From the NCBI GenBank assembly GCA_028284545.1, contig JANQRN010000018.1, forward strand, positions 1-41,691: 41,691 bases of DNA. The letters are read 5' to 3'. The notes beneath the pieces were generated by a model that did no database searches, was not told the origin of the DNA, and saw only the letters and a list, made by a program, of their open reading frames with translations. The DNA is from Rhodothermales bacterium. GTDB taxonomy: Bacteria; Bacteroidota; Rhodothermia; Rhodothermales; JABDKH01. How positions within the stretch are numbered: position 1 is the first letter of the stretch; each line of letters begins with the position of its first letter. Of this stretch, positions 17,349 through 26,673 are shown piece after piece. The position numbers were made by a program, and so were the translations under genes.

Positions 17349-18809
17349 ATGAGCGTCAGCGAAAAGGACTTTCTCCAGGAGGTCGCAGACAGCGACTACG
17401 AGTATGGCTTCGTCACCGAGATAGACGCCGATACCGCTCCGAAGGGCCTAAGTGAGGACACGGTCAGGCTCATCGCGTCAAAGCGAGACGAACCCGCCTG
17501 GCTGGTTGAGTGGAGGCTAAAGGCGCTGCGGCACTGGGAAGCCATGCGTGATGACGAGGCCTACCCGCAGTGGGCCCACCTGCACTACCCCGAGATTGAT
17601 TTCCAGGACATCAGCTACTACAGCGCGCCAAACAGTAAGCCAAAGTATGAGAGTCTCGACGAGGTAGATCCTGAACTGCTACGCACGTTTGACCGACTTG
17701 GCATTCCGCTTCAGGAGCAGAAGGTACTGGCGGGCGTCGCGGTGGACGTCGTTATGGATTCTGTTTCGGTCGCGACAACGTTCAAGGACGAACTGGCCAA
17801 ACACGGGATTATATTCTGTTCCTTCGGCGAGGCCATTGAACAGCACCCTGAGTTGGTCAAGAAGTACATCGGCTCCGTGGTGCCCTCCACCGACAACTTC
17901 TACGCGGCGCTGAACTCCGCGGTTTTCTCTGACGGTTCCTTCTGCTACATCCCGCCGGGCGTTCGGTGCCCGATGGAGTTGAGCACGTACTTTCGCATCA
18001 ACCAGGCGGGGACGGGTCAGTTTGAACGCACGCTTATCATAGCTGACGAAAACAGTTACGTCAGCTACCTCGAGGGGTGCACCGCGCCGCGACGGGATGA
18101 GCACCAGCTTCACGCTGCGGTGGTAGAGATCATCGCAATGGAGGGTGCCGAGGTGAAGTACTCCACAATACAGAACTGGTATCCTGGTAGCCTGGACGGT
18201 CGCGGAGGCGTCTACAACTTCGTAACAAAGCGTGGTATCTGTAACGGTCGTGGAGCCAAGATTTCGTGGACGCAACTCGAAACAGGAAGCGCAATCACGT
18301 GGAAATACCCCAGCGTCATCTTGAAGGGTGACGATAGCGTTGGCGAGTTCTACTCAGTTGCTTTTACCAAGGGCAAGCAGCAGGCGGATACTGGCACCAA
18401 GATGATCCACCTCGGGCACAACACGAGCAGCACGATCATCTCAAAGGGAATCAGCGCCGGAGAGAGCAATAACAGCTACCGTGGCCTCGTCAAAATCAAT
18501 CCAAAGGCACGCAACGCGCGCAACTTCTCGCAGTGCGACTCGCTCTTACTTGGCGATCGCTGCGGAGCACACACGTTTCCCTACATCGAAGTCCAGAACT
18601 CAAGCTCCCAGGTAGAGCATGAGGCTACGACGTCAAAAGTAGGAGAAGACCAGATCTTCTACTGTAATCAGCGCGGAATCGGCGAGGCCGAAGCGATCAA
18701 GCTAATCGTGAATGGCTTCTGCAAAGAGATTCTAGCGGAGCTTCCGATGGAGTTCGCGGTCGAGGCGCAGAAGCTCCTCGCCATCGAACTCGAAGGTAGC
18801 GTTGGGTAG
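17349..18809 (+). CDS. sufB: Fe-S cluster scaffold subunit SufB
   Basis: A 486-residue SufB, the core scaffold of the SufBCD complex on which Fe-S clusters form. The region [21 protein letters not shown] and the Cys at about 396 in [17 protein letters not shown] match the conserved assembly site. [24 protein letters not shown] is typical of the C-terminal half. Length is normal. It leads the operon sufB-C-D-S-(E-T). The ribosome site before the ATG is weak. Confidence 0.97.
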   Translation: MSVSEKDFLQEVADSDYEYGFVTEIDADTAPKGLSEDTVRLIASKRDEPAWLVEWRLKALRHWEAMRDDEAYPQWAHLHYPEIDFQDISYYSAPNSKPKYESLDEVDPELLRTFDRLGIPLQEQKVLAGVAVDVVMDSVSVATTFKDELAKHGIIFCSFGEAIEQHPELVKKYIGSVVPSTDNFYAALNSAVFSDGSFCYIPPGVRCPMELSTYFRINQAGTGQFERTLIIADENSYVSYLEGCTAPRRDEHQLHAAVVEIIAMEGAEVKYSTIQNWYPGSLDGRGGVYNFVTKRGICNGRGAKISWTQLETGSAITWKYPSVILKGDDSVGEFYSVAFTKGKQQADTGTKMIHLGHNTSSTIISKGISAGESNNSYRGLVKINPKARNARNFSQCDSLLLGDRCGAHTFPYIEVQNSSSQVEHEATTSKVGEDQIFYCNQRGIGEAEAIKLIVNGFCKEILAELPMEFAVEAQKLLAIELEGSVG

Positions 18810-18871
18810 TCATTAGTCGTATAGACATAACCGGAACGTCGCTGATCAGCACTCAGCAGTCACGAAAATAA

Positions 18872-19636
18872 ATGAGCATGCTTCAAGTAAAGAACCTTCA
18901 CGTCGAGATCGAGGGAACAGCGATCCTCAAGGGTCTCGACCTGACGATTGCACCAGGCGAAGTGCACGCGATAATGGGCCCGAACGGTTCCGGAAAAAGT
19001 ACGTTGGCCTCCGTTCTCGCAGGCCGCGAGGAATATGAGGTCACCGCTGGTGAGGTGATGTTTCTGGGAGAGGACCTGCTGGAAATGGAGGTTGACGAAC
19101 GAGCCCGAGAGGGCGTCTTCCTCGCCTTTCAATACCCGGTCGAGCTCCCGGGAGTGAGCATGTCCAACTTCTTGCGGGAGGCCGTCAATTCCGTACGCGA
19201 GCATCGGGGCCAGGAATCACTGTCGGCCGTTGACTTCCTTCGCGTCATGAAGGAGAAGGCCGCCCTGGTGGAGTTGAATCCGGACCTCAAGAAGCGGTCT
19301 GTCAACGAGGGCTTCTCGGGCGGAGAAAAGAAACGCAACGAGATCTTCCAGCTCGCCATGCTGGAGCCAAAGCTCGCAATCCTCGATGAGACCGACTCGG
19401 GACTCGACATCGACGCGCTGCGCATCGTCGCCGATGGCGTCAATCGGATGAGGGCTGAGGATCGTTCTTTCCTTGTCATCACCCACTACCAGCGCCTCCT
19501 TAACCACATCGTTCCCGATGTCGTACACGTCCTTCTCGACGGTCGCATCGTTCGGACCGGAGACTCTTCGCTCGCGCTGCGGCTTGAAGAACAAGGATAC
19601 GACTGGTTGAAAGAAGAACTTGCCACGCCCGCCTAG
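18872..19636 (+). CDS. sufC: Fe-S assembly ATPase SufC
   Basis: A 254-residue ABC-type ATPase. Walker [10 protein letters not shown] is near residues 34-42, signature [10 protein letters not shown] near 149, Walker [13 protein letters not shown] near 169. The EKKRNE variant of the signature and ETDSGLD are specific to SufC. It powers the SufB/SufD scaffold. A second Met two codons in is an alternative start. A 62-bp gap from sufB contains the 10-bp palindrome GCTGATCAGC. Confidence 0.97.
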   Translation: MSMLQVKNLHVEIEGTAILKGLDLTIAPGEVHAIMGPNGSGKSTLASVLAGREEYEVTAGEVMFLGEDLLEMEVDERAREGVFLAFQYPVELPGVSMSNFLREAVNSVREHRGQESLSAVDFLRVMKEKAALVELNPDLKKRSVNEGFSGGEKKRNEIFQLAMLEPKLAILDETDSGLDIDALRIVADGVNRMRAEDRSFLVITHYQRLLNHIVPDVVHVLLDGRIVRTGDSSLALRLEEQGYDWLKEELATPA

Positions 19637-19643
19637 AACGAAC

Positions 19644-20960
19644 ATGAGTCAGATCACCGATCGTTTTGTCACGGCTTTCAAGCTGCACGACGGCACTCAC
19701 TTGAACGGAAGCAACGAGCGACTGCGTGAACTTCGGCGTTCTGCGATCGAGTCGTTTGGAAAGCTCGGTCTGCCGGGCAGGAAGAGCGAGGCGTGGAAGT
19801 ACACGCCCATCAGTCGATACGTCAGGGATGACTTTGCCATCGATCTTGCCGGCAGAGGTGCTGCTGACAGCGACGTAGTAGACGTTAATTCGTTGCGCAT
19901 TCCGGGCATGGATGGTCCGCTTCTCGTCCTTGTCGACGGAGTCTTCTCAAGTGAACTGTCGCGCACCGACGGACTGCCGGAGGGCGTCGTAGCGGGATCC
20001 CTGAGGTCTGCTCTCGCGGAGCAACCAGAAATTGCCGAAAGCTATCTGGCGTCATACAACGACATTGAATCCCAACCGTTTGAAGCGCTCAACACGGCAT
20101 TCATTCAGGACGGTGCGTTCATTTCAGTCGCGGACCGAACCGACGTTGCGGAACCTCTGGAGATTTTGATGCTGACTTCCGCCGAGGCGCCACGTTTTCT
20201 GCAACCCCGTATCCTAATCCAGGCCGGCGAGAACGCCGGGGTGCAGGTCGTAGAGCATCAGCGATCGCTTGGCAATGCCGCCTGCTTCAACAACTCTCTT
20301 TGCGAGATATATGCTGCGCGTCATGCACGCGTCTCGCACATCCGTCTTCAGGACGAAGGGCCGAACGCTTATCACGTTTCAACCACACGCATTCGGCAGG
20401 ATGGCGAAAGTGACGTATCGACGTTTACGGCCACACTTGGCGGCCGCCTGATTCGTAACAACCTCAGTTTCCTGCCTGACGGCGAACACTGCACGTCACA
20501 CTTGAATGGCGTTTTCGTCGGCACCGGCGATCGGCACATAGATAATCATACGTTTGTCGATCACGCCTGGCCCAATTGCGAGAGCAACGAGTTGTACAAG
20601 GGAATCCTTGACGACAAGTCGATCGGCGTGTTCAATGGTAAGGTCTTCGTTCGCCGCGATGCGCAAAAGACCAATGCTTATCAATCGAACAACTCGGTAG
20701 TCCTTTCAGAATCGGCAAAGATGTTCGCCAAGCCGGAGCTGGAGATCTACGCCGACGACGTCAAATGCAGTCACGGAGCAACAACTGGCCAACTGGACGA
20801 GGAAGCAGTGTTCTACCTCAGGTCCAGGGGAATCGACGCAAAAAGCGCCCGGACCATGATGCTGAATGCGTTCGCGGGTGAAGCGCTTGATCTCATCTCC
20901 GTTGTACCTGTGCGAGAGCACGTCGAAGCACTACTCGAAAGGGAACTCGTGAAACTGTGA
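19644..20960 (+). CDS. sufD: Fe-S cluster assembly subunit SufD
   Basis: A 438-residue SufD, paralogue of SufB and partner in the SufBC2D complex. The N-terminal helical part has GRKSEAWKYTPIS, a family hallmark. The C-terminal beta-helix has KCSHGATTGQLDEEAVFYLRSRGI with the important His near 377. The ATG at 19644 is 7 bp after sufC; an in-frame TTG inside sufC is less likely. Its stop overlaps the sufS start. Confidence 0.96.
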   Translation: MSQITDRFVTAFKLHDGTHLNGSNERLRELRRSAIESFGKLGLPGRKSEAWKYTPISRYVRDDFAIDLAGRGAADSDVVDVNSLRIPGMDGPLLVLVDGVFSSELSRTDGLPEGVVAGSLRSALAEQPEIAESYLASYNDIESQPFEALNTAFIQDGAFISVADRTDVAEPLEILMLTSAEAPRFLQPRILIQAGENAGVQVVEHQRSLGNAACFNNSLCEIYAARHARVSHIRLQDEGPNAYHVSTTRIRQDGESDVSTFTATLGGRLIRNNLSFLPDGEHCTSHLNGVFVGTGDRHIDNHTFVDHAWPNCESNELYKGILDDKSIGVFNGKVFVRRDAQKTNAYQSNNSVVLSESAKMFAKPELEIYADDVKCSHGATTGQLDEEAVFYLRSRGIDAKSARTMMLNAFAGEALDLISVVPVREHVEALLERELVKL

Positions 20961-22204
20961 GCGACCTCATCGAGATACCAGAGGCTCCGACGGCTACCGC
21001 GGCTGCGGTATTGAGGCGCGATTTCGCGAACCTCCGTCAACGCGTGTACGGTCATCCGCTGGCATACCTCGACAACGCAGCAACCACGCAGAAGCCGGAC
21101 ATCGTCATTGACCGGATTCATCGGTTCTACGCTACCGAGAATTCGAACGTGCACAGGGGTGTTCACTATTTGTCGCAGCAGGCGACCGACGCATTCGAGC
21201 AAGTCAGGGCTACGGTAGCGAACTACATCGGCGCCAGCCCAAGTGAGATTGTGTTCACGTCGGGCACAACGCACGGCGTCAACATGGTCGCCTCGGGAAT
21301 GGCCCAGCGGCTTCAACCAGGCGACGACGTTATTGTCTCGGCCCTTGAGCACCACGCCAACATCGTCCCGTGGCAAATTGCGTGCGAGCGATCTGGAGCC
21401 ACGCTCAGGGTCATTCCAGTCGACGACGGTGGGGTCCTCGACCTTACCGCCTACGGAGAGTTACTCAGCGACCGGACAAAGATCGTAGCCGTCGGTCACA
21501 CCTCCAACGCAATCGGCACGATCAATCCAGTGTCCGAGATTAGCAGGCTTGCGCATGAGGCAGGAGCTGTCGTCCTGGTTGATGCCGCACAGGCGTTTGC
21601 ACACGGACCAGTAGACGTCGAGGAGCTGGGTGCCGATTTCCTGTGCTTCTCGGGGCACAAGATGTTTGGTCCCACCGGCACCGGCGTCCTGTTTGGGCGG
21701 CGTGATCTGCTTGAGGCCCTTCCTCCTTTTCAGGGCGGTGGTGACATGATCGACACGGTGTCGTTTGAAGGCACCTCGTATGCTGACGTACCGCACAAGC
21801 ATGAAGCGGGTACGCCTAACATCGCGGGCGTCCTGGGATTGGGTGCAGCAATCGAGTACTTGCGGGGGCTTGATTGGGAACTGATCCAGCGCCACGAGAA
21901 TTGGCTTCTCGAAACGGCTACGGAACAGCTTCGTCGGCTCAGCGGAATCACCATTGTTGGTACTGCGCCGAATAAAGCCTCTGTCGTGAGCTTTGTGCAC
22001 CACAAAGCGCACCCATATGATGTGGGTACCGTCCTCGATCGTATGGGTGTTGCGGTACGGACGGGCCATCACTGTGCCATGCCGCTGATGGAGCGATACA
22101 GTTTGCCGGGAACGGTACGCGCATCCTTTGCCCTGTACAACAACGGAGCAGACATTGAGGCGCTCCTCGCGGGCATGCACAAGGTCGAATCTCTCTTCTC
22201 TTAG
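20957..22204 (+). CDS. sufS: Cysteine desulfurase SufS
   Basis: A 415-residue PLP enzyme of the group II desulfurases, which takes sulfur from cysteine for Fe-S assembly. The PLP Lys is near 235 in FSGHKMFGPTG. The persulfide Cys is near 373 in RTGHHCAMPLM, as in SufS. It starts at a GTG overlapping the sufD stop (GTGA), so translation is coupled. The fused SufE domain in the next gene would be its sulfur acceptor. Confidence 0.96.
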   Translation: MSDLIEIPEAPTATAAAVLRRDFANLRQRVYGHPLAYLDNAATTQKPDIVIDRIHRFYATENSNVHRGVHYLSQQATDAFEQVRATVANYIGASPSEIVFTSGTTHGVNMVASGMAQRLQPGDDVIVSALEHHANIVPWQIACERSGATLRVIPVDDGGVLDLTAYGELLSDRTKIVAVGHTSNAIGTINPVSEISRLAHEAGAVVLVDAAQAFAHGPVDVEELGADFLCFSGHKMFGPTGTGVLFGRRDLLEALPPFQGGGDMIDTVSFEGTSYADVPHKHEAGTPNIAGVLGLGAAIEYLRGLDWELIQRHENWLLETATEQLRRLSGITIVGTAPNKASVVSFVHHKAHPYDVGTVLDRMGVAVRTGHHCAMPLMERYSLPGTVRASFALYNNGADIEALLAGMHKVESLFS

Positions 22205-22219
22205 ACCGACGATTCCGCT

Positions 22220-23047
22220 GTGGCGGCAGCACTGGCGATGACAGCAGAAATCTCAGATCGTGGCGCAGAAATCGTCGAAGAGTTTTCACTCTTCGATGAC
22301 TGGCTTGGTCGGTATGAATATCTGATCGAACTGGGTAAGTCTCTTCCCCTGATCGACGATACCCACAAGACCGACAGTTTCAGGATTAGGGGTTGTCAAT
22401 CTCAGGTCTGGCTGAAGCCAGAACTGACCGACGGGCGGATGTTTTTCAAAGCCGACAGCGACGCCCTGATAACCAAGGGTCTGATAGCGCTGCTCGTTCG
22501 CGTACTGGATGGCCAGTCGCCCGAGGCTGTAGCAGATGCCGACCTGGCGTTCCTCGACGATATCGGGATGAACGAGCACCTGTCGCCGACGCGCAAGAAC
22601 GGGCTCAGTGCCATGATTGATCGCATTCGAACGTTTGCGAGTGCGGCGGCAGCAACGGGCCATCTGCCAGACACTCCGGCTGACGGAGAGAACGATACGG
22701 AAGCCGGTGAATCTGACGCGAGTGCAGCCGACGGATTCGATGCTGACACGATGCGCGACAACGTAATTGAGGCTCTGAAGCTCGTTTACGATCCGGAAAT
22801 ACCGGTTAACGTCTTTGACCTCGGCCTGATCTATGATGTGTTGGTATTTCCCGATCGCTCGGTCAAGATTGTCATGACGCTGACCACCCCGAACTGTCCG
22901 GCAGCGGGCATTCTCCCGGCTCAGGTCGAGACGCGCGCCGCGAATGTCAGCGGCGTCTCCGAGGCACGCGTCGAATTGACGTTCGACCCACCCTACACGC
23001 CAGACCGGATGTCGGAAGCGGCCAAACTGGAACTCGGATTCATGTAG
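22220..23047 (+). CDS. SufE-SufT (DUF59) fusion protein
   Basis: A 275-residue two-domain protein. Residues about 10-145 are SufE, with the sulfur-accepting Cys near 59 in RGCQSQVWL and DSDALITKGLIALLV. An acidic, Ala-rich linker follows (about 147-172). Residues about 175-275 are a MIP18/DUF59 (SufT-like) domain: EALKLVYDPEIPVNVFDLGLIYDV, and TTPNCPAAG with Cys near 226. SufE passes sulfur from SufS to SufB; SufT aids maturation of Fe-S proteins. The frame runs on through the linker with no stop, so the fusion looks genuine. The start is a GTG, or an ATG 18 bp later. Confidence 0.92.
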   Translation: MAAALAMTAEISDRGAEIVEEFSLFDDWLGRYEYLIELGKSLPLIDDTHKTDSFRIRGCQSQVWLKPELTDGRMFFKADSDALITKGLIALLVRVLDGQSPEAVADADLAFLDDIGMNEHLSPTRKNGLSAMIDRIRTFASAAAATGHLPDTPADGENDTEAGESDASAADGFDADTMRDNVIEALKLVYDPEIPVNVFDLGLIYDVLVFPDRSVKIVMTLTTPNCPAAGILPAQVETRAANVSGVSEARVELTFDPPYTPDRMSEAAKLELGFM

Positions 23048-23062
23048 CGCCGCTCGCGTTTG

Positions 23063-23731
23063 TCAATCTTCGGGCCTGCGGCGCACGCGCAACTCGTTTG
23101 CGAGCTCATCAACATCGTCCGGTCGCACTTCGACCCCGTGCTGACGCAGAATCTCCCCGCATTGCGCGATTGCGTCTTCGAACCCCGCCGCGATGTCGCC
23201 TTGCTTAATCCTGTCGACGAACAGGTCCACGACCTCGACCCACTCCTGTTTGTCGACGACCCGGTTGATTCCCTCGTCGGCAAGGACCTCGACGCGATGC
23301 TCGAAGGCGGATACGAAGATGAGAATGCCGGTCCGCTCCCGCGTAAGGAACACCTCCTCCTCAACAAATGTGCGAAAGGCCTGCAGTCGCGCCATCCGTT
23401 TGAGTCGACGCTTGCCGGTCATCAGCCGGCGCAGGCCAGGCCAAACGCGCACAAGAAGGGCTGCGACGATTCCCGCAGTGAACACGAGCGCACTCACCAG
23501 CTCAACCTCGTGTAGCCACGCTCTCCCCCAGCCGTCATAAGACTGGAGGGCCAGTAGGGCAAGCAGCAAGGCCACCAGGGCACCGATGACCGCCGCGCGC
23601 AGGTAAGCAACGCCATAGGTATCAGACTGCGACATCAGGCATGCAACGATCTCACCCGAGGTCTGACCTTCGGCGCGGCCAACCGCCGCCTGAACGCGGT
23701 CTCTATCCGAATCGCTGAGTTTGATGGACAT
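23063..23731 (-). CDS. TPM-domain membrane protein
   Basis: A 222-residue protein. The N-terminus (DRDRVQAAVGRAEGQTSGEIVACL) is the start of a TPM domain. Two transmembrane helices follow (about 45-62 and 77-98), then the rest of the domain (EEEVFLTRERTGILIFVSAFEHRVEVLADEGI). TPM proteins occur in photosystem repair, membrane protein stress and cell-surface contexts; their bacterial role is poorly known. It is last in the HU-TPR-modAB-TPM operon and converges with the sufE-T gene. Confidence 0.85.
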   Translation of the reverse strand: MSIKLSDSDRDRVQAAVGRAEGQTSGEIVACLMSQSDTYGVAYLRAAVIGALVALLLALLALQSYDGWGRAWLHEVELVSALVFTAGIVAALLVRVWPGLRRLMTGKRRLKRMARLQAFRTFVEEEVFLTRERTGILIFVSAFEHRVEVLADEGINRVVDKQEWVEVVDLFVDRIKQGDIAAGFEDAIAQCGEILRQHGVEVRPDDVDELANELRVRRRPED

Positions 23732-23746
23732 GTCGATTTCGGCTGC

Positions 23747-24442
23747 TTACAGCGAGGTACCCGGCTGATCAGCCCGGTACATCCGTCGAACAAGAACTGA
23801 ATGTACGGCAATACTGATAAGGGAGAGCGCGACAGAAGCAGCGGCGAGTCGCCAAACTGTGATCTCCCCGCCAGCCTGATTAAACGCACTGTATATCGCG
23901 AGCGGCAGCGTCCGCGACACCCCCGGGATATTGCCGGCGAGCATGATCGTGGCGCCAAATTCGCCGACCGCTCTGGCGAAAGCAAGCACCACTCCCGCCG
24001 CGATACCGCGGGCCGCAATCGGAAGGGTGACATATCGCAGCACATCAAATCGCGTCGCCCCATAGACGAACCCAGCAGATTCCATGTCGGGGTCAATCTG
24101 TTCGAAGGCGGTTCTGATGTTCTGTAGCATCAAGGGAAACGAAACTACCGCAGCAGCAAGGGCTGCACCCCCCCAACCAAACGCCAACGGAAAACCAAGC
24201 TTCGCGAAGGCACCCCCTATCCACGTCTGTGGGCCAAGCAAGTACAGCAGCAGCAAGCCGGTCACAACGGGTGGCAGCACCAGCGGCAGTTGGACCAACG
24301 CCTCGAACAGAAACGGCATCCGAAGCTTCTTTCTCGCCAGCAAGTAGCCCAGCGAAATTGCGACAGGCAACGAAACAGCCGTTGCAACCAACGCGATCCG
24401 CAACGAAAGCGAAACAACTGACCACTCTGCACTGCTAAGCAT
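23747..24442 (-). CDS. modB: Molybdate ABC transporter permease ModB
   Basis: A 231-residue inner-membrane permease with about five hydrophobic helices and the cytoplasmic EAA loop (ESAGFVYGATRFDVLRYVTLP), followed by AFARAVGEFGATIMLAGNIPG, characteristic of ModB. The ATG at 24442 is chosen; an upstream TTG would add 13 odd residues. The first codons overlap the modA stop by 8 bp. No modC ATPase gene follows, so the needed nucleotide-binding subunit must lie elsewhere. Tungstate or sulfate as substrate is possible. Confidence 0.9.
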   Translation of the reverse strand: MLSSAEWSVVSLSLRIALVATAVSLPVAISLGYLLARKKLRMPFLFEALVQLPLVLPPVVTGLLLLYLLGPQTWIGGAFAKLGFPLAFGWGGAALAAAVVSFPLMLQNIRTAFEQIDPDMESAGFVYGATRFDVLRYVTLPIAARGIAAGVVLAFARAVGEFGATIMLAGNIPGVSRTLPLAIYSAFNQAGGEITVWRLAAASVALSLISIAVHSVLVRRMYRADQPGTSL

Positions 24443-25199
24443 CACTACGCACCGTCGAGTCAGCCCGCATAGTGAAACCAAACGCCCGCCACGTCCCGTG
24501 TTGTGCTTCGCTGGCGACGAAATTCAAGAACGCGGCTGCGGCCTCTGGCATCTGGCTATTGATGATCGCCGCACCGACGTACCGAACAACTGGAGCGCAC
24601 CCGCCTTCGAATCGCGTAATCCGAAAGCCATCTTCCAGAGCAGAAGCATCTGACACGTAAAGGACGGCAGCCGGAACTGCCTCCGTACGCAGCATTCTCA
24701 AAGCCGCCCGCGCATCCGAGGTCGGAACGATCCGCCCGTAGACTTCCGTCCATTCCCCGGTGCATTCCAAGAACGATCTTGCATACGTTCCGATCGGTAC
24801 GTGGTCAGGATCGCCAATCGCAACCCTGCCACCGGGACTAGCCCCAATCCGGCGGTATAGTGCCAGCTCATTAGTCACGGGCAAGTCTACAACGCCATCA
24901 AGTAACTGCAGGGAGTCGAGCCTTTCGACCCATCCCGGATTAGCGCTCAGCATGACATCCGCCGGCGCGCCGCTCTCGATCTGCCGTGCAAGCACCGAGG
25001 TTGCGGCCGTCGACAAAACAACGCGGTGCTTAGGATGATGGTGGGCGAAGGAGTCAGCAAGCGCAAGAGTAACGTCGGTTAGCGACGCCGCCGCGAAGAC
25101 GTTCAGCGTACGAACACGATCGCCGGCACCACACCCAAACAGCACGCCCGATAGCAGTAGCAGAACTAGCAGGGTGGCTCGCGACGATCGGGCGTTCAC
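24435..25199 (-). CDS. modA: Molybdate-binding lipoprotein ModA
   Basis: A 254-residue periplasmic-binding protein anchored as a lipoprotein (lipobox LFGC, Cys near 23). The mature start LNVFAAASLTDV, and STAATSVLARQIESGAPADVMLSA, are classic ModA oxyanion-binding motifs, with a later VAIGDPDHVPIGTYAR segment. The start is a GTG overlapping the stop of the upstream TPR gene (GTGA). With ModB it should import molybdate for molybdenum-cofactor enzymes. Confidence 0.93.
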   Translation of the reverse strand: MNARSSRATLLVLLLLSGVLFGCGAGDRVRTLNVFAAASLTDVTLALADSFAHHHPKHRVVLSTAATSVLARQIESGAPADVMLSANPGWVERLDSLQLLDGVVDLPVTNELALYRRIGASPGGRVAIGDPDHVPIGTYARSFLECTGEWTEVYGRIVPTSDARAALRMLRTEAVPAAVLYVSDASALEDGFRITRFEGGCAPVVRYVGAAIINSQMPEAAAAFLNFVASEAQHGTWRAFGFTMRADSTVRSDA

Positions 25200-26116
25200 G
25201 ACGTAGACATCCGCTGGCGAACAGTCTCAGCGGCAGACTCGGCTCGGCGATATATGGGATCGTCGGGATTTGCGATCAATCGCTTGACCTTTTCAAACTG
25301 CGCCTCGGCCGCCTCGTACCTGCCAATCTGGAATAACAAGTAACCTCTGTTGTAGTTCGCCTGGATGTGCGTGGAGTCTGCCTCCAGTACCATCGTGATA
25401 TTCTGGATGGCCTCCATCGGACGTAACGGATCATAGAAGAAGGCAAGTGCCATGTCAGTTCGCGCGTCCAGATTGTCCGGGTTAATCTCGAGAGCACGTT
25501 CGTAAGCCGTGATCGCCTTTCGGGCAAACGCCGTACGTACCGCCGAACCCTGCAGCTCCATGTGATCATAGTACAGGTTGCCAGTTCGCACCCATTCAAG
25601 CTCTGAGTCGACCATCCGGGCGATTTCTTCCTGGGCCTCAGCGGCGAGGTCCAGCCTGTTCTCTCGCACAAAGAGCGCTACAAGCTCGCGGCGTACGTCA
25701 ATCGTCTCGAGTCCGGTGGCGGTACTAATCCGATCTCGAATTGCCGCCTCCTCAGCCGCCGCCTCACCAGTAATTGGCGCGGCTATGGGCAATTCGGTTG
25801 GGGGCACAACCGCCGCTTCTGGGCTCGACGAGGATTTGCTGACGACCGTTATCAGGTACAAACCGCCCACGAGAAGTGCAGCGCCGACGGCTACAAGCAC
25901 GGCGCTCCGGGCCGCCGCCTCCCCGGATGATTGCTCTGCAGATTGCGCTGGCGCGGAGGAGGACGCTCCTGACGGATCAGGCGACTCCAATACAGAATCG
26001 AAAGACTCTTCTGCCGGATCGACGGTCGCCGTAACTTCCCAGCCACACAGATCACATACATCTGCGTCTGCGGGCATCTTCGCTCCACACGCAATGCAAA
26101 CGCCAGCATCCTTCAT
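25196..26116 (-). CDS. Zinc-ribbon and TPR membrane protein
   Basis: A 306-residue protein. The N-terminal zinc ribbon has Cys7-x2-Cys10 and Cys21-x2-Cys24. A Ser/Ala-rich linker leads to one transmembrane helix (about 72-92). The rest is likely outside the cytoplasm and contains at least two to three TPR-like repeats (AFARKAITAYERALEINPDNLDARTDM, then QANYNRGYLLFQIGRYEAAEAQFEKV). Such architecture suggests a scaffold; function unknown. It lies between HU and modA with 15-bp and overlapping junctions, so it belongs to that operon. Confidence 0.85.
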   Translation of the reverse strand: MKDAGVCIACGAKMPADADVCDLCGWEVTATVDPAEESFDSVLESPDPSGASSSAPAQSAEQSSGEAAARSAVLVAVGAALLVGGLYLITVVSKSSSSPEAAVVPPTELPIAAPITGEAAAEEAAIRDRISTATGLETIDVRRELVALFVRENRLDLAAEAQEEIARMVDSELEWVRTGNLYYDHMELQGSAVRTAFARKAITAYERALEINPDNLDARTDMALAFFYDPLRPMEAIQNITMVLEADSTHIQANYNRGYLLFQIGRYEAAEAQFEKVKRLIANPDDPIYRRAESAAETVRQRMSTS

Positions 26117-26131
26117 CTACAACAGCACCAG

Positions 26132-26425
26132 CTACCGCGAGGCCCTGGCACCTTCGTCCACGGAGTCACGAAACTCGCGAGAGGCCTTGAAGATTGGTAC
26201 GTACCGCTCTCCGATCTTGACAGCCTCGTTCGTTCGAGGGTTGCGCGCCGTACGCGGCGCGCGATGCTGGACCTGGAATGATCCGAAACCGCGTAGGTGT
26301 ATCGTCTCTCCTGCAACAACTGCCTGCTTTACACTCGCGATGAAACCGTTGATTACCGCTTCCGTTTCCAGCTTCGTGAGTCCTGTAGCAGAGGAGATCT
26401 GGTCAACAATGTCTGCCTTGGTCAC
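26132..26425 (-). CDS. HU-family DNA-binding protein
   Basis: A 97-residue HU/IHF-type nucleoid protein. It opens with TKADIVDQISSATGLTK and has the DNA-binding arm RGFGSFQVQHRAPRTARNPRTNEAVKI. It bends DNA as a dimer. The start is a GTG with AGAGGA upstream. The tail GARASR is slightly longer than E. coli HU. It is first in a five-gene minus-strand operon. Confidence 0.95.
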   Translation of the reverse strand: MTKADIVDQISSATGLTKLETEAVINGFIASVKQAVVAGETIHLRGFGSFQVQHRAPRTARNPRTNEAVKIGERYVPIFKASREFRDSVDEGARASR

Positions 26426-26504
26426 TGTTTTCCTCTGTGCTTACCGCTGTACTATTCCCCTTCCTCGCTCTTTCCCCGCGCTATCCCCCTACCTCTTCAC
26501 CCGC

Positions 26505-26512
26505 TACCTTTG
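26505..26512 (+). promoter_or_regulatory. Bacteroidota -7 element TACCTTTG
   Basis: An exact match to TAnnTTTG lies about 162 bp before the lipoprotein ATG (26674). No clear -33 TTG is found at the right distance. If used, it produces a leader of about 155 bases that includes the two hairpins described separately. Confidence 0.35.
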
Positions 26513-26596
26513 CCGCAACAACTTCTCGCCCGCTACGGCTTCCCTCCTTCATGCCGGGCCCGCGTGGAAATCCTTCGCGTCGCACACCAATGGGGC

Positions 26597-26640
26597 GCCG
26601 GAGGGTTATCCGGCTTAGCCTCCCGTCACGACCTGACGGG
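26597..26640 (+). promoter_or_regulatory. Two tandem hairpins in the leader of the ppc operon
   Basis: GCCGGA and TCCGGC (26597-26602, 26609-26614) form a 6-bp stem with a 6-base loop. Then CCCGTCA and TGACGGG (26622-26628, 26634-26640) form a 7-bp stem with a 5-base loop. Both are perfect and only 7 bases apart, 34 bp before the lipoprotein start. Neither has a U-tract. They may be an attenuator-like or protein-binding element. Confidence 0.4.
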
Positions 26641-26673
26641 CAATATACTCAAACCAACGTTTGCCCACTGTCA

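Noticed and set aside
25578-26618. Plus-strand frame of 346 codons over the TPR and HU genes
   Set aside because: It crosses two solid minus-strand genes and is Ser/Arg-rich low-quality sequence.
26437-26673. Upstream extension of the DUF6503-like lipoprotein
   Set aside because: Pro/Ser-rich translation; the signal peptide begins at 26674, and the hairpins lie in this stretch.
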